From: Bacteroidales bacterium | GTDB taxonomy: Bacteria; Bacteroidota; Bacteroidia; Bacteroidales; F082 | Assembly: GCA_015491905.1 (NCBI GenBank) | Contig: WGGC01000103.1 | Coordinates: forward strand, 1-43,155 | Length of the DNA stretch: 43,155 nucleotides | Reading direction: 5' to 3' | In this document: positions 1 through 8,907 of the stretch, in pieces | How positions within the stretch are numbered: position 1 is the first letter of the stretch | How the letters are laid out: every line of letters starts with the position of its first letter | Position numbers and translations under genes: made by a program | The notes under the pieces: generated by a model | Databases searched by the model: none | What the model was told of the DNA's origin: nothing | What the model saw: the letters and a program-made list of their open reading frames with translations, nothing else

Positions 1-101
1 AACGTTTCAATAGCTTCAAAGGTAGATTCAAGCTTCTCAAATTTACCTCCGGGTTTAAAATTTGGCTTTTGTTTATCTAAAAATTTTCTTAACGCTTTCA
101 T
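1..101 (-). CDS. nqrB: NqrB, Na+-translocating NADH:quinone reductase subunit B (5' fragment)
   Basis: Only the first 33 codons are inside the window; the gene runs off the left edge. The start is the ATG read leftwards from 101 and the peptide begins MKALRKFLDKQKPNFKPGGK, the cytosolic N-terminal stretch typical of NqrB ahead of its first membrane helix. NqrB is a membrane subunit of the Na+-pumping NADH:quinone oxidoreductase that carries covalent FMN. It follows nqrA on the same strand after 116 bp, the usual nqrABCDEF order, so an operon is likely. The identification rests on a short peptide plus context. Confidence 0.82.
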   Translation of the reverse strand, partial: MKALRKFLDKQKPNFKPGGKFEKLESTFEAIET

Positions 102-217
102 AAAAATAAAAACTAATATTTAATTGTACTAACAGCATTTATAATTAAAGCTATTTACTAAAAAGGAATAATTAGCTTCAATATATTTATTGCTTATTTT
201 TTTAATCCTCCCGATTT

Positions 218-1567
218 TTAACTCATCTCTTTACGCATTAGCTCAAGTCCGTTGCGAACAATTTTTTGAATTTCAGTTTTTGATGGATCAACAACTTCAC
301 ATAGCGCAAAGTCTTCAGCATCTATTTCATATATACCAAGGTTTTCCATCAAGTCGATATCCTCTATTAAAATAGCTTTAATTAATTCCAACGGATAAAT
401 ATCAAAAGGAAAATATTTCTCAAATAAACCGGTTACAACGTATGCTCTTTCTCCTCCGTGCATATTTGTATCCAGACGGTATTTTTTTCTTGGCATGAAA
501 GCAGACGGAAAGGTTCCTGAAACACTAAACTTACCAAAACCCGGCTTTAACCATCCCAAAAATTCATAATAATCACCTTCAGGAATAACAGTAACCTGAG
601 CATCATAAAACCCTACAAAACCATCTTTTTCAATTGCATCTCCATTCAAAACACTACCACTAATATATCTTAAATTTTTTTCTGATATATTACCTTCCAA
701 CATTTCCAATACAGATGCACCAATAGGAGATTTGTAATAATGAGGACGTTTTACGTCTGAACCGGTTAAAGCTATCAATCGTGTAGTATCATGCTTTCCT
801 GTTAAAAACAGTTTTCCAACAGCAACAACATCCTGTGGATTTATATACCAAATAATATCTCCTTTATTAATAGGAGAAAGTTTAGAAATATGAACACTAA
901 CATTTCCGGAAGGATGTGGCCCCTTAAAACGATTAATCTCAACTCCTTTTGAGTTAAGAAAAACTTTGGATAATGTTTTCTTTGCATGAATATTTAAAAA
1001 CAATTTACCTGTTGTAAGTGTTTTTAAAACATCAAGCCCTGCCTGAAACTCATCCCCATGACCATGAAGTAAAAAATCATAATCAGGAGCTAAAGGATTT
1101 GTGTCAAACCCTGAAATAAAAATTGCTTTGGGTTCATCATCAGGATTTGCAACAACTGAATATGGCCGTTGACGAAGCATAGGCCATAATCCACTTTTTA
1201 ATAACTTGCTTATAGTTTCTTCTTTTGTAAGTGAAGAAATGTCAGATTTTCCAAATTCTTCAGATTCACTTTTCCCATCAGGTTCAATCACAATCTCCAA
1301 AACTTTTCTTTTCTCACCTCGTCTAACTTCAAGAACTTTTCCACTTACTGGAGAGGTGTAAAAAATATTTGTCCGGTTTTTATCAAAAAACAAAGGAGTA
1401 CCTGCCTTTACCTTATCATCATTTTTTACTAACAGTTTTGGGAAAACGCCAATAAAGTCAGTAGGTTTTATAGCAAACAAGCTTGCATTTAATTCAGAGA
1501 TTGTTTTTTCTGCCTCACCTATCAGGTTGATATCCAGACCTTTTCTAATAGAATATACAGTTGACAT
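218..1567 (-). CDS. nqrA: NqrA, Na+-translocating NADH:quinone reductase subunit A
   Basis: The 449-aa protein matches the usual NqrA length. The N-terminus (KGLDINLIGEAE) and the stretch around residues 42-85 (PKLLVKNDDKVKAGTPLF, then SPVSGKVLEVRRGEKRKV) are the biotinyl/lipoyl-like barrel typical of NqrA. The middle contains GLDVLKTLTTGKLFLNIH and later GERAYVVTGLFEKYFPFDIYP, both characteristic of the family. NqrA is the cytoplasmic-side subunit of the Na+ pump that oxidises NADH and reduces quinone. It is first in a probable nqr operon, with nqrB 116 bp downstream. The 260 bp upstream must hold its promoter, but no exact TAnnTTTG box was found on this strand. Confidence 0.95.
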   Translation of the reverse strand: MSTVYSIRKGLDINLIGEAEKTISELNASLFAIKPTDFIGVFPKLLVKNDDKVKAGTPLFFDKNRTNIFYTSPVSGKVLEVRRGEKRKVLEIVIEPDGKSESEEFGKSDISSLTKEETISKLLKSGLWPMLRQRPYSVVANPDDEPKAIFISGFDTNPLAPDYDFLLHGHGDEFQAGLDVLKTLTTGKLFLNIHAKKTLSKVFLNSKGVEINRFKGPHPSGNVSVHISKLSPINKGDIIWYINPQDVVAVGKLFLTGKHDTTRLIALTGSDVKRPHYYKSPIGASVLEMLEGNISEKNLRYISGSVLNGDAIEKDGFVGFYDAQVTVIPEGDYYEFLGWLKPGFGKFSVSGTFPSAFMPRKKYRLDTNMHGGERAYVVTGLFEKYFPFDIYPLELIKAILIEDIDLMENLGIYEIDAEDFALCEVVDPSKTEIQKIVRNGLELMRKEMS

Positions 1568-1804
1568 ATATAAATAAATTCATTATATTTTCGGAGCGCA
1601 AGTTAATTATTTAACAAGAACTTTTGCAAAAAAATATTAAAAAATTATTATTTCCTGAAGGCTCTAATTTAGATTGATTATAATCAAGTAATTATCTATT
1701 TTTTTTTAAAGATTTTTTAGTGATTGGTTTTAATATCATTATTTTTGAATTAGTAAAAGGTTATTTATGATAAAACATTTATCTTTTTACCACAAAAAAT
1801 AATG

Positions 1805-1812
1805 TATATTTG
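1805..1812 (+). promoter_or_regulatory. Bacteroidota-type -7 box (TATATTTG) for the T9SS plug gene
   Basis: TATATTTG fits the Bacteroidota TAnnTTTG -7 consensus and ends 18 nt before the GTG start at 1831, giving a short leader. No clear -33 TTG was seen at the expected distance. Confidence 0.5.
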
Positions 1813-1830
1813 TTTTATTAAAATTTATTG

Positions 1831-3132
1831 GTGATTAAAAAAATACTCTTTTATATATTCTTATTTTTAATTTCGGGAATTTGTAACGGACAATCTACAA
1901 CCAAAGAATCTCCGGGAATTTTCGACAAAAATATTGTTTCTGTGCAACTATACCCAACAGGCTACCCATTAAAAGATGCTGTTTTAAATTTAAATTCTAA
2001 CAATAGCCTAACTCTAAAATTTGATGATTTAAACAATAGCTTTTTAAACTATACCTATACAATTATTCATTGTTCTTCAAATTGGGAACCATCACCTTTG
2101 ATGAAAATGGATTATATAGATGGTTTTTTTGAAGGTACAATCTCCAATTATGAGTTTTCTTTTAATACCCGGACACAATATGTTCATTACACATTAAACT
2201 TTCCATCAGTTCAAATGAAACCTAAATTATCCGGGAATTATTTATTACAGGTATATTATTTAGATAATTCAGGGGAAAAAATAATTATATTTAATAAGCG
2301 ATTTGTAGTAATAGAGCAACTAATAACTGTAAATGCAAAGGTATTGTTAAACCCTGTAAATTTAGCATATTCAGAAAAACAACAAATTGAATTCAGCTGC
2401 ATTACAGGCAATAATTTTAATAGTGAACCTTTATTACGTTTTAGAGCCACAGTACAACAAAATAATCGATGGGATAATGCAAATTATAATATTAAACCCA
2501 CATCAGCAAACCCATCACAAATTAACTTTAATTATCCAAACGGAATTTTATTTAATGGAGGCAACGAACCTAGATTTTTCGATATGAAAAGTTTTCGCTA
2601 TCTGGCACAAAACATTAAAGAAATAACCCCCGAAAAGAATAAATATTTTGTCGTTTTACATACATCTTACCCAAGAGCAGGATTACCATATGAGACTTAT
2701 AATAACATCCATGGCAAAGAACTGATAACAGCACGGCCGGATCAAAATCCTAATACTGAAGGAGACTATGCAACAGTAAAATTTACTTTAAAAATGCCGC
2801 AAGTATCCAGTAATAAAGATATATATATTTTAGGTGAATTATCTAATTGGCAATATACAGATAAAAACAAATTACGTTATAATCAAAAAAAACAAATGTA
2901 TGAGGGCTCCTTATTTCTAAAACAAGGATATTATGAATATTGGTATTCTGTTGTTACCAAAGAAAAGAAAGCTGGAACAATTGTACCAATTGAAGGAAAT
3001 CATTGGCAAACAAATAACAATTATACCATATACATATATTACCACAACCGAATGCCTGAGTACGACAGACTGGTTGGATACAAAAAAATAAATTCTCAAA
3101 TTGATAACATTTCCCAAATAGAGACACATTAA
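1831..3132 (+). CDS. Type IX secretion system plug protein (DUF5103 family)
   Basis: The protein is about 433 aa with an N-terminal hydrophobic signal peptide (roughly residues 3-20, KKILFYIFLFLISGI). Domain features fit the DUF5103 family: an N-terminal part with SVQLYPTGYPLKDAVLNLN and YTIIHCSSNWEPSPLMKMDY, and a C-terminal carbohydrate-binding-like fold around residues 320-400 (YILGELSNWQ, LFLKQGYYEYWYSV). In the type IX secretion system this family is the Plug, which closes the lateral gate of the SprA/Sov outer-membrane translocon. Two non-ATG starts are adjacent, TTG at 1828 and GTG at 1831; GTG was chosen as the commoner initiator. A -7 box lies 18 nt upstream and no Shine-Dalgarno is evident. 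It is monocistronic as far as can be seen. Confidence 0.85.
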   Translation: MIKKILFYIFLFLISGICNGQSTTKESPGIFDKNIVSVQLYPTGYPLKDAVLNLNSNNSLTLKFDDLNNSFLNYTYTIIHCSSNWEPSPLMKMDYIDGFFEGTISNYEFSFNTRTQYVHYTLNFPSVQMKPKLSGNYLLQVYYLDNSGEKIIIFNKRFVVIEQLITVNAKVLLNPVNLAYSEKQQIEFSCITGNNFNSEPLLRFRATVQQNNRWDNANYNIKPTSANPSQINFNYPNGILFNGGNEPRFFDMKSFRYLAQNIKEITPEKNKYFVVLHTSYPRAGLPYETYNNIHGKELITARPDQNPNTEGDYATVKFTLKMPQVSSNKDIYILGELSNWQYTDKNKLRYNQKKQMYEGSLFLKQGYYEYWYSVVTKEKKAGTIVPIEGNHWQTNNNYTIYIYYHNRMPEYDRLVGYKKINSQIDNISQIETH

Positions 3133-3245
3133 ACACAAACCTCTTTACGTATTATACTATAAATCAATCTATATATATTTTGGAATGGTTTATGGTATAT
3201 AAATAAAAATGTTATTTTTTTATATTAAAACAACTATAAAGAAGA

Positions 3246-5309
3246 ATGAAAAAACAAATTTTTACAAAAAAAACAAAGCTTTTATCAGGAATACTTTTGT
3301 CAGGTTTTGCAATGATATTATTATTATCTTCATGTAATACATCAAAAACTAATAATCCAATTCCCGCAAAACAAAAGACAACAAAAGACTTAACTATTCC
3401 GAAAACTTTTAACTGGAATACTGCCAAGCAGACAACTATAACCCTACAGGCTGTAGATAACCAGAACAAAGCAATAAAAGGTGCTAAATTTTCTGTTTTT
3501 TCTGCTGACCCGGAAACAGAAAACGGAAAGCTTATTGCCAGTGGCGCAACCAACGACAATGGAGTTTATAGCATTTCACATGAAATACCTGCATATTATT
3601 CTTCACTTTTCATACGGTCAGATTATGTCGGTGTTCCTTCTCCCGGCAAGGTTTATATAACCAATAATAATATTGATTTAACGCTGGGAGGGACTTCAAA
3701 AAGCACAAAATTCAAATCCTCCTTTAAAGCGCAGAGTTCAAATCCAATTTATAAATTTATGGGAAATTATAACTCTCAAGGGGTCCCTGATTACCTAGAG
3801 CCTACCAACGATATTATTACCCGTTCATTTTTAAATGATATTAACAACACTTTGCCTGAACGTAGAAAATTACCCATTTCTCATCCTCAATATTTTGGAA
3901 ATAATGTAGATCCCAATTTACATTTAGTAGGAACTTCTGATGTATGGGTAACATTTGTATCTGAAGGTGCCGGGTATAAAAATGTTTTAGGATTTTACAC
4001 TTACCCAACTAATAACCCTCCGCAGAGTACTTCAGACATCGACTCTATAAACATTATTTTTCCAAACGTTTCTTTTCAGGGGAGCGGAGGTGGATTACAT
4101 GCCGGAAATAAAGTTTTTTTAGGGCAATTTCCTAAAAATACAAGTATTGGATTTGTATTAATTGCTGACGGATGGAAAAATCAGCAGGTTACCAACGGAA
4201 AATGGATTTTATACTCACAAAATAACCTTAATCCTGAATCAGACCCAAACTTAAAACAACATGCCGTTTTATTATCTGATAATGCCAGAGATTTATTTTT
4301 ACTCGGTTTTGAAGATATTAGAAGAGACAAGAGAAGCTGTGACCAAGACTTTAACGATGCAGTTTTTTATCTTACAGTAAATCCCATACAAAATATTGAC
4401 CAGTCGAGCTTACCGCTGGTAGATTATACAGGTAGCGACAGCGACAATGATGGAGTTCCGGATAATTTTGACGACTATCCTAACGATCCAACAATGGCTT
4501 TTAACAATTATTATTTTCAACAAGGACATTACGGCACACTTGCATTTGAAGATTTGTGGCCTTCCACCGGAGATTATGATTTTAATGATGCCGTTATAGA
4601 TTATAACTTTAATCAAATAACAAATGGCAACAATGAAGTTGTTAAAATAAAAGGAACATTTATTTTAAGGGCACAAGGTGCATATTACCACAATGGATTC
4701 GGAATAGAGTTGCCTATAAATAAAAGCCTGGTATCATCGGTTACCGGCAACATGAATGTACCGGGTAATATTGTAAATTTAGACAACAAAAACCTGGAAT
4801 CAGGCCAGACAAAGGCAGTAATAATTTTATGGGAAGATGGTTATGATGTTTTACCAGGTCCCGGCACAGGTCTTGGAGTTAACACAGATCCTTCAGCACC
4901 ATATGTTACACCAACTGAAATGCATATAGAGATTGATTTAAATCAACCGGTAAGTCTTTCTGATTTAGGAAACCCACCATATAATCCATTTATATTTATA
5001 AATAAAGATCGTACTCATGAGATTCATTTACCAAACAAACCACCAACTGAACTGGCAGACACCAGGCTATTTGGAACAGGTGATGATGATTCTCAGCCGG
5101 GAAGTTCTAGGTATTATAAAACAGCATCAAATTTACCATGGGCAATTAATATTATTGAGAAGTTTGATTATCCAAAGGAGAAAGTGGACATCACTCAAAC
5201 CTATACACATTTTGCAACATGGGCAGAAAGTGGCGGCATAGAATACCCTGACTGGTATAAAGATCTTCCAGGATATAGAGTTACTACAAATGTTTATTTA
5301 ATACCATAA
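3246..5309 (+). CDS. LruC-domain outer-surface lipoprotein
   Basis: The 687-aa protein has a lipoprotein signal peptide (hydrophobic residues about 12-28 ending LLLSSCNTSK, with the lipobox Cys near residue 30). An Ig/Prealbumin-like carboxypeptidase-regulatory fold follows near residues 60-110 (AVDNQNKAIKGAKFSVFSAD). There are two DUF4114-like halves (GFEDIRRD...DFNDAVFYL and LWPSTGDYDFNDAVIDYNF). Between them, around residue 398, is an Asp-rich DSDNDGVPDNFDDYPNDP Ca2+-binding segment of thrombospondin-3 type. The C-terminal half matches the LruC domain found in Bacteroidota surface proteins. The cellular role is unknown; surface adhesion or Ca2+-dependent binding is an inference. A strong terminator follows directly. 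Confidence 0.85.
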   Translation: MKKQIFTKKTKLLSGILLSGFAMILLLSSCNTSKTNNPIPAKQKTTKDLTIPKTFNWNTAKQTTITLQAVDNQNKAIKGAKFSVFSADPETENGKLIASGATNDNGVYSISHEIPAYYSSLFIRSDYVGVPSPGKVYITNNNIDLTLGGTSKSTKFKSSFKAQSSNPIYKFMGNYNSQGVPDYLEPTNDIITRSFLNDINNTLPERRKLPISHPQYFGNNVDPNLHLVGTSDVWVTFVSEGAGYKNVLGFYTYPTNNPPQSTSDIDSINIIFPNVSFQGSGGGLHAGNKVFLGQFPKNTSIGFVLIADGWKNQQVTNGKWILYSQNNLNPESDPNLKQHAVLLSDNARDLFLLGFEDIRRDKRSCDQDFNDAVFYLTVNPIQNIDQSSLPLVDYTGSDSDNDGVPDNFDDYPNDPTMAFNNYYFQQGHYGTLAFEDLWPSTGDYDFNDAVIDYNFNQITNGNNEVVKIKGTFILRAQGAYYHNGFGIELPINKSLVSSVTGNMNVPGNIVNLDNKNLESGQTKAVIILWEDGYDVLPGPGTGLGVNTDPSAPYVTPTEMHIEIDLNQPVSLSDLGNPPYNPFIFINKDRTHEIHLPNKPPTELADTRLFGTGDDDSQPGSSRYYKTASNLPWAINIIEKFDYPKEKVDITQTYTHFATWAESGGIEYPDWYKDLPGYRVTTNVYLIP

Positions 5310-5340
5310 AAAACGCATTAATTAAATTATAATTAGCAAA

Positions 5341-5375
5341 CAGCAACCTTTCTTTTTAGAAAGGTTGCTGTTTTT
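5341..5375 (+). terminator. Rho-independent terminator after the LruC gene
   Basis: A perfect 13-bp stem (5341-5353 CAGCAACCTTTCT pairing with 5358-5370) closes a TTTT loop and is followed by five T residues. It lies 31 nt after the LruC stop codon. Confidence 0.92.
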
Positions 5376-5477
5376 ATTATATTGATTTAAAACTTTTTAC
5401 AAATTACGATAAAGTTATAATTTGCACAATACAAAAGAATTTGCTACTTATGCAGACTCAAAATTTTAATTTTTAGT

Positions 5478-6470
5478 ATGAATGCACTAGAGGCGTTGGA
5501 TCATGTTCGTTTAAATTTTAGTCCTGCAAGTTTACACATCCTTAACTTAACATTAGCTTTTGTTATGTTTGGTGTTGCTCTTAACATAAAGGTTTCACAT
5601 TTTAAGGACATCTTTTTTAAACCTAAATCTGCACTTGTTGGAATATTTTCTCAATTCATTGCACTTCCTTTTTTAACCTTTATTTTAGTAGTACTGCTAA
5701 AAGATTACATTACCCCTACTATTGGACTTGGAATGATACTAGTAGCAGCCTGTCCCGGAGGAAACATCAGTAATTTCATATCATCATTAGCAAAAGGAAA
5801 TGCTGCACTTTCAGTAAGTTTAACAGCTTTTGCAACTTTAATGGCAGTAATTATGACACCTGTCAACTTTGCATTTTGGGGAAAACTATATACAGGAATT
5901 TTAGAAAAATCATCGGCTTCCCAACTTGTCAGGCCTATTAATATAGACTTCTGGCAAATGTTTCAAACAGTATTTATTATATTGGGTATTCCTTTGATTC
6001 TTGGCTTAATTATCAACCATTACTGGCCTTCATTAACAAAAAAAATTATAAAGCCAATTAAAAACCTCTCAATTTTAGCTTTTTTGGCTATTGTTGTATT
6101 TGCGTTTGCAAAAAACTTTCATCATTTTATGCTGTACGTTAAATTTGTTTTCTTATTAGTATTGGTACACAATGCCTTGGCATTAATTACAGGATACACA
6201 TTGGGAAGAATATTTAAATTAGGCGTAAGAGACAGAAAGACATTGGCAATAGAAACCGGCATTCAAAATTCAGGATTAGCACTTGTTTTAATATTCAATC
6301 CTAAGATTTTTCCACCTGAACTAGAATTAGGAGGAATGGCAATTATTGCAGCCTGGTGGGGAATATGGCATATCGTTTCAGGACTTACAATGGCTTTTAT
6401 TTGGTCTAACACTTCTTTTAAAATTAGTTTAAAATCAATATCGGGGATAATTAAAAATGGGAATTCATAA
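5478..6470 (+). CDS. Bile acid:sodium symporter (BASS) family transporter
   Basis: The 330-aa, strongly hydrophobic protein has about nine or ten membrane segments. Family signatures are visible: VMFGVALNIKVSHF near residues 30-43, the Pro/Gly-rich VAACPGGNISNFISSLAKGN crossover motif near residues 90-109, and ETGIQNSGLALVL near residues 260-272. BASS transporters move organic anions with Na+ across the inner membrane; the bacterial substrate cannot be told from sequence. Na+ dependence would suit a cell with an Nqr sodium pump. Its last 14 bases overlap the next gene, indicating co-transcription and translational coupling with the acyltransferase. Confidence 0.9.
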   Translation: MNALEALDHVRLNFSPASLHILNLTLAFVMFGVALNIKVSHFKDIFFKPKSALVGIFSQFIALPFLTFILVVLLKDYITPTIGLGMILVAACPGGNISNFISSLAKGNAALSVSLTAFATLMAVIMTPVNFAFWGKLYTGILEKSSASQLVRPINIDFWQMFQTVFIILGIPLILGLIINHYWPSLTKKIIKPIKNLSILAFLAIVVFAFAKNFHHFMLYVKFVFLLVLVHNALALITGYTLGRIFKLGVRDRKTLAIETGIQNSGLALVLIFNPKIFPPELELGGMAIIAAWWGIWHIVSGLTMAFIWSNTSFKISLKSISGIIKNGNS

Positions 6471-7821
6471 TATTGAAAAAAAATCTTTTGGATACTCACT
6501 TTTAAAAAGTTATGGAAAGTGGTGGCATGACAAGGTTTTTTATAATAAGGTAGTTTATAGAAACACTGAAAAGGTTCCATTAAACGATCACCTAATTTTC
6601 ACAGCCAATCATCAAAATGCCTTAATGGATGCACTAGCCATTGGTTATTCAATAAAAAAACAATTTGTATTTGTAGCTCGCTCAGATATATTTAAAAACA
6701 AAATAATTGCTCAACTATTATATTTTTTAAAAATACTCCCTGTATATAGAATAAGAGACGGCTATGATACATTAAAAAAAAATAAAGAGATATTTCAAAA
6801 AACACTAGATGTAATAAATAATAAAAATGGCTTTGTTATTATGCCTGAGGGTAACCACGCCAGTTTCAGAAGACTTCGTCCATTTAAAAAAGGATTTGCC
6901 CGGATTGCCCTTCAGGCAGAAGAGGCTGTAAATTTCAGTTTAGATGTAAAAATAATTCCTGTTGGGATAAATTATAGTAATTATGAAAAATACCGTCAGG
7001 ATTTACTTGTAAATTTTGGCTCGCCACTTTCTTTATCACCATTCTACCAGGAATACAAAAACAACCCCGCCAAAGCTTTGAATTTGGTGAAAGCAGCATT
7101 ATCCGACAGTATAAGACCACTAATGATTGACATAAAAAGTGAAAAGTTTTATGATACTTATGATTTCTCAAGGACAAACTTTGCCGAGTTGTTTTGCCAA
7201 AAAAAAGGTTGGAACTTTAACGATTTATCCAATCGGTTTTTAGCGGAAAAACAAATAATTAAGATTTTAGAAGAAATGGAAAATAATTCTCCTTCGTTAT
7301 TTTCCGAATTTAGTAAAAATGTCAATTCCGTAATACGCGAAATTAATCTTCAAAAGCTTAATTTTAGAGACGTTTACAACAAAAAACCCTCAAAAATAAA
7401 TTTTATACTTAAAAGTGCAGTTCTAATTATTTTTTCTCCTGTTTTTATTTACGGATATCTGAATCATTTTTTTCCTTACTATTTACCTGTATATGCATCA
7501 AAAAAGGTGAAAGACCCTCAATTTCGGAGTTCATTTAAATATGCTTTAAGCATGTTTTTATTTCCACTATTTTATTTTGGACAAACGCTTCTTGAAGGTT
7601 TTATTTTTTCATTTAACTGGATTACAATAGGATATATTATTACTATGCCTTTTTTCGGAGCTTTTTCATGGAAATATTCTCGAATATACCTAAAGAATTT
7701 AAAGTTATATCGCCTATTAAGATGGAAAAATTTAAAAAACAGTAATATTAAATCAGTAAATAAAAAAATATCTTATATCACAAATCAAATAGATTATAAA
7801 ATAACTAAATTTATAAAATAA
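6457..7821 (+). CDS. PlsC-type phospholipid acyltransferase with C-terminal membrane segments
   Basis: The 454-aa protein has the acyltransferase HX4D motif as NHQNALMD near residues 48-55 and the EGNHA motif (MPEGNHASFRRLRPFKKG) near residues 130-147, the acyl-acceptor pocket of PlsC/LPLAT enzymes. The C-terminal third adds several hydrophobic helices (about residues 320-415) and a Lys-rich tail. It probably acylates lysophosphatidate or glycerol-3-phosphate-like acceptors at the membrane; the exact acceptor is not determined. It begins inside the end of the BASS gene (14-bp overlap). It converges with dapF, with only 12 bp between the stop codons. Confidence 0.88.
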   Translation: MGIHNIEKKSFGYSLLKSYGKWWHDKVFYNKVVYRNTEKVPLNDHLIFTANHQNALMDALAIGYSIKKQFVFVARSDIFKNKIIAQLLYFLKILPVYRIRDGYDTLKKNKEIFQKTLDVINNKNGFVIMPEGNHASFRRLRPFKKGFARIALQAEEAVNFSLDVKIIPVGINYSNYEKYRQDLLVNFGSPLSLSPFYQEYKNNPAKALNLVKAALSDSIRPLMIDIKSEKFYDTYDFSRTNFAELFCQKKGWNFNDLSNRFLAEKQIIKILEEMENNSPSLFSEFSKNVNSVIREINLQKLNFRDVYNKKPSKINFILKSAVLIIFSPVFIYGYLNHFFPYYLPVYASKKVKDPQFRSSFKYALSMFLFPLFYFGQTLLEGFIFSFNWITIGYIITMPFFGAFSWKYSRIYLKNLKLYRLLRWKNLKNSNIKSVNKKISYITNQIDYKITKFIK

Positions 7822-7833
7822 CAAAACACTATA

Positions 7834-8619
7834 TTATAGAAATATAGTTTCTCCCGTAAATATTTTTTCTGCCGGCCCTTTTAGCCAAATATTAGAAAAA
7901 CTATCTTCTTTTTGATCAAAATCCACCTTAAAATCTCCTCCATTTGTCCTTATTATCAAATCCTTTTTACCAAATTCAATAAAGGATGCAATTGCAGCCG
8001 CAGTAACCCCGGTTCCACATGATAAAGTTTCATTTTCAACACCTCTCTCATAAGTTCTGACAAAAATTTCATTATTTCTGATTTCAACAAAATTAGCATT
8101 AGTTCCTTTTGGTCCAAATTGCTTATCAAACCTTATACTTCTACCTCTTTCAAACACATTTAACTTATCAATATCATGAACAAATTCAACGTAATGGGGT
8201 ACTCCGGTATTCAAAAAATAATAGTTTTTATGTTTTTCAATTTTATTAACATCAACCATTTTAAGTGCAATATAATACTTAATGAATGGTATTATTGGTT
8301 TTTCTATAATAGCATGATGAACTCCATCGGGCGCACTAAAACACATTTTATCTTTTGCTATTTTTTCGATAAAAGCCATGGCTGCAATGCACCTTCCACC
8401 ATTTCCACACATTTCGGCTTTATTTCCATCTGAATTAAAAAATAACATTTCGAAATCACATTTATTAGAAGGACGTAATAACATAACCCCATCAGCGCCA
8501 ATACCATAATGCCGGTCACATAATTTTTTAATATTATCAGAGTTAAGGTTTGATATTTCTACAAATTCATTAATCAAAATAAAATCATTACCGTTTGCCT
8601 GAAATTTTTGAAACTTCAT
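7834..8619 (-). CDS. dapF: Diaminopimelate epimerase
   Basis: This is a full-length 261-aa DapF. Both catalytic cysteines are in their conserved settings: Cys71 in EMCGNGGRC and Cys201 in LSCGTGVTAAA. The N-terminal FQANGNDFILI motif is also present. The enzyme interconverts LL- and meso-diaminopimelate for lysine and peptidoglycan synthesis in the cytoplasm. It stands alone on the minus strand, convergent with the acyltransferase gene. Confidence 0.97.
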   Translation of the reverse strand: MKFQKFQANGNDFILINEFVEISNLNSDNIKKLCDRHYGIGADGVMLLRPSNKCDFEMLFFNSDGNKAEMCGNGGRCIAAMAFIEKIAKDKMCFSAPDGVHHAIIEKPIIPFIKYYIALKMVDVNKIEKHKNYYFLNTGVPHYVEFVHDIDKLNVFERGRSIRFDKQFGPKGTNANFVEIRNNEIFVRTYERGVENETLSCGTGVTAAAIASFIEFGKKDLIIRTNGGDFKVDFDQKEDSFSNIWLKGPAEKIFTGETIFL

Positions 8620-8832
8620 AATAAATAAACCTATATTAATTCTTATTTTATCATAAATCTATGTATAAAAAACTCTATACATAAATATTTTTTATTTAAT
8701 AATTGTTAAAACCTAATAAAACAAAGCATTTTTGGATTAATTATTGTGTATTATATTTCACATTTAAAATATCTGATTAACAAACATTAACATTTAAATG
8801 AAACCAAATTTTGTAAAATTGCGTTATTAACT

Positions 8833-8859
8833 TTTAAAGAACAAAATTTAAAGAACAAA
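8833..8859. repeat. Short tandem direct repeat upstream of the DegP-like protease
   Basis: TTTAAAGAACAAA occurs at 8833-8845 and again at 8847-8859, a 14-bp period, about 50 bp before the protease start. The surrounding 288-bp intergenic region (8620-8907) is otherwise very AT-rich with no gene. A role as a regulator-binding repeat is possible but unproven. Confidence 0.55.
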
Positions 8860-8907
8860 TATAAACTTAAAAATAATTTAAAATAAAATTTCGGTATAAA
8901 TCAAAAT

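Noticed and set aside
7828-7848. Hairpin between the convergent acyltransferase and dapF genes
   Set aside because: Only 8 bp, all but two A/T, overlapping the end of dapF, with only a short T run.
8735-8760. TGTG and TCACA half sites upstream of the protease
   Set aside because: The spacing is two bases too long for a CRP-type site.
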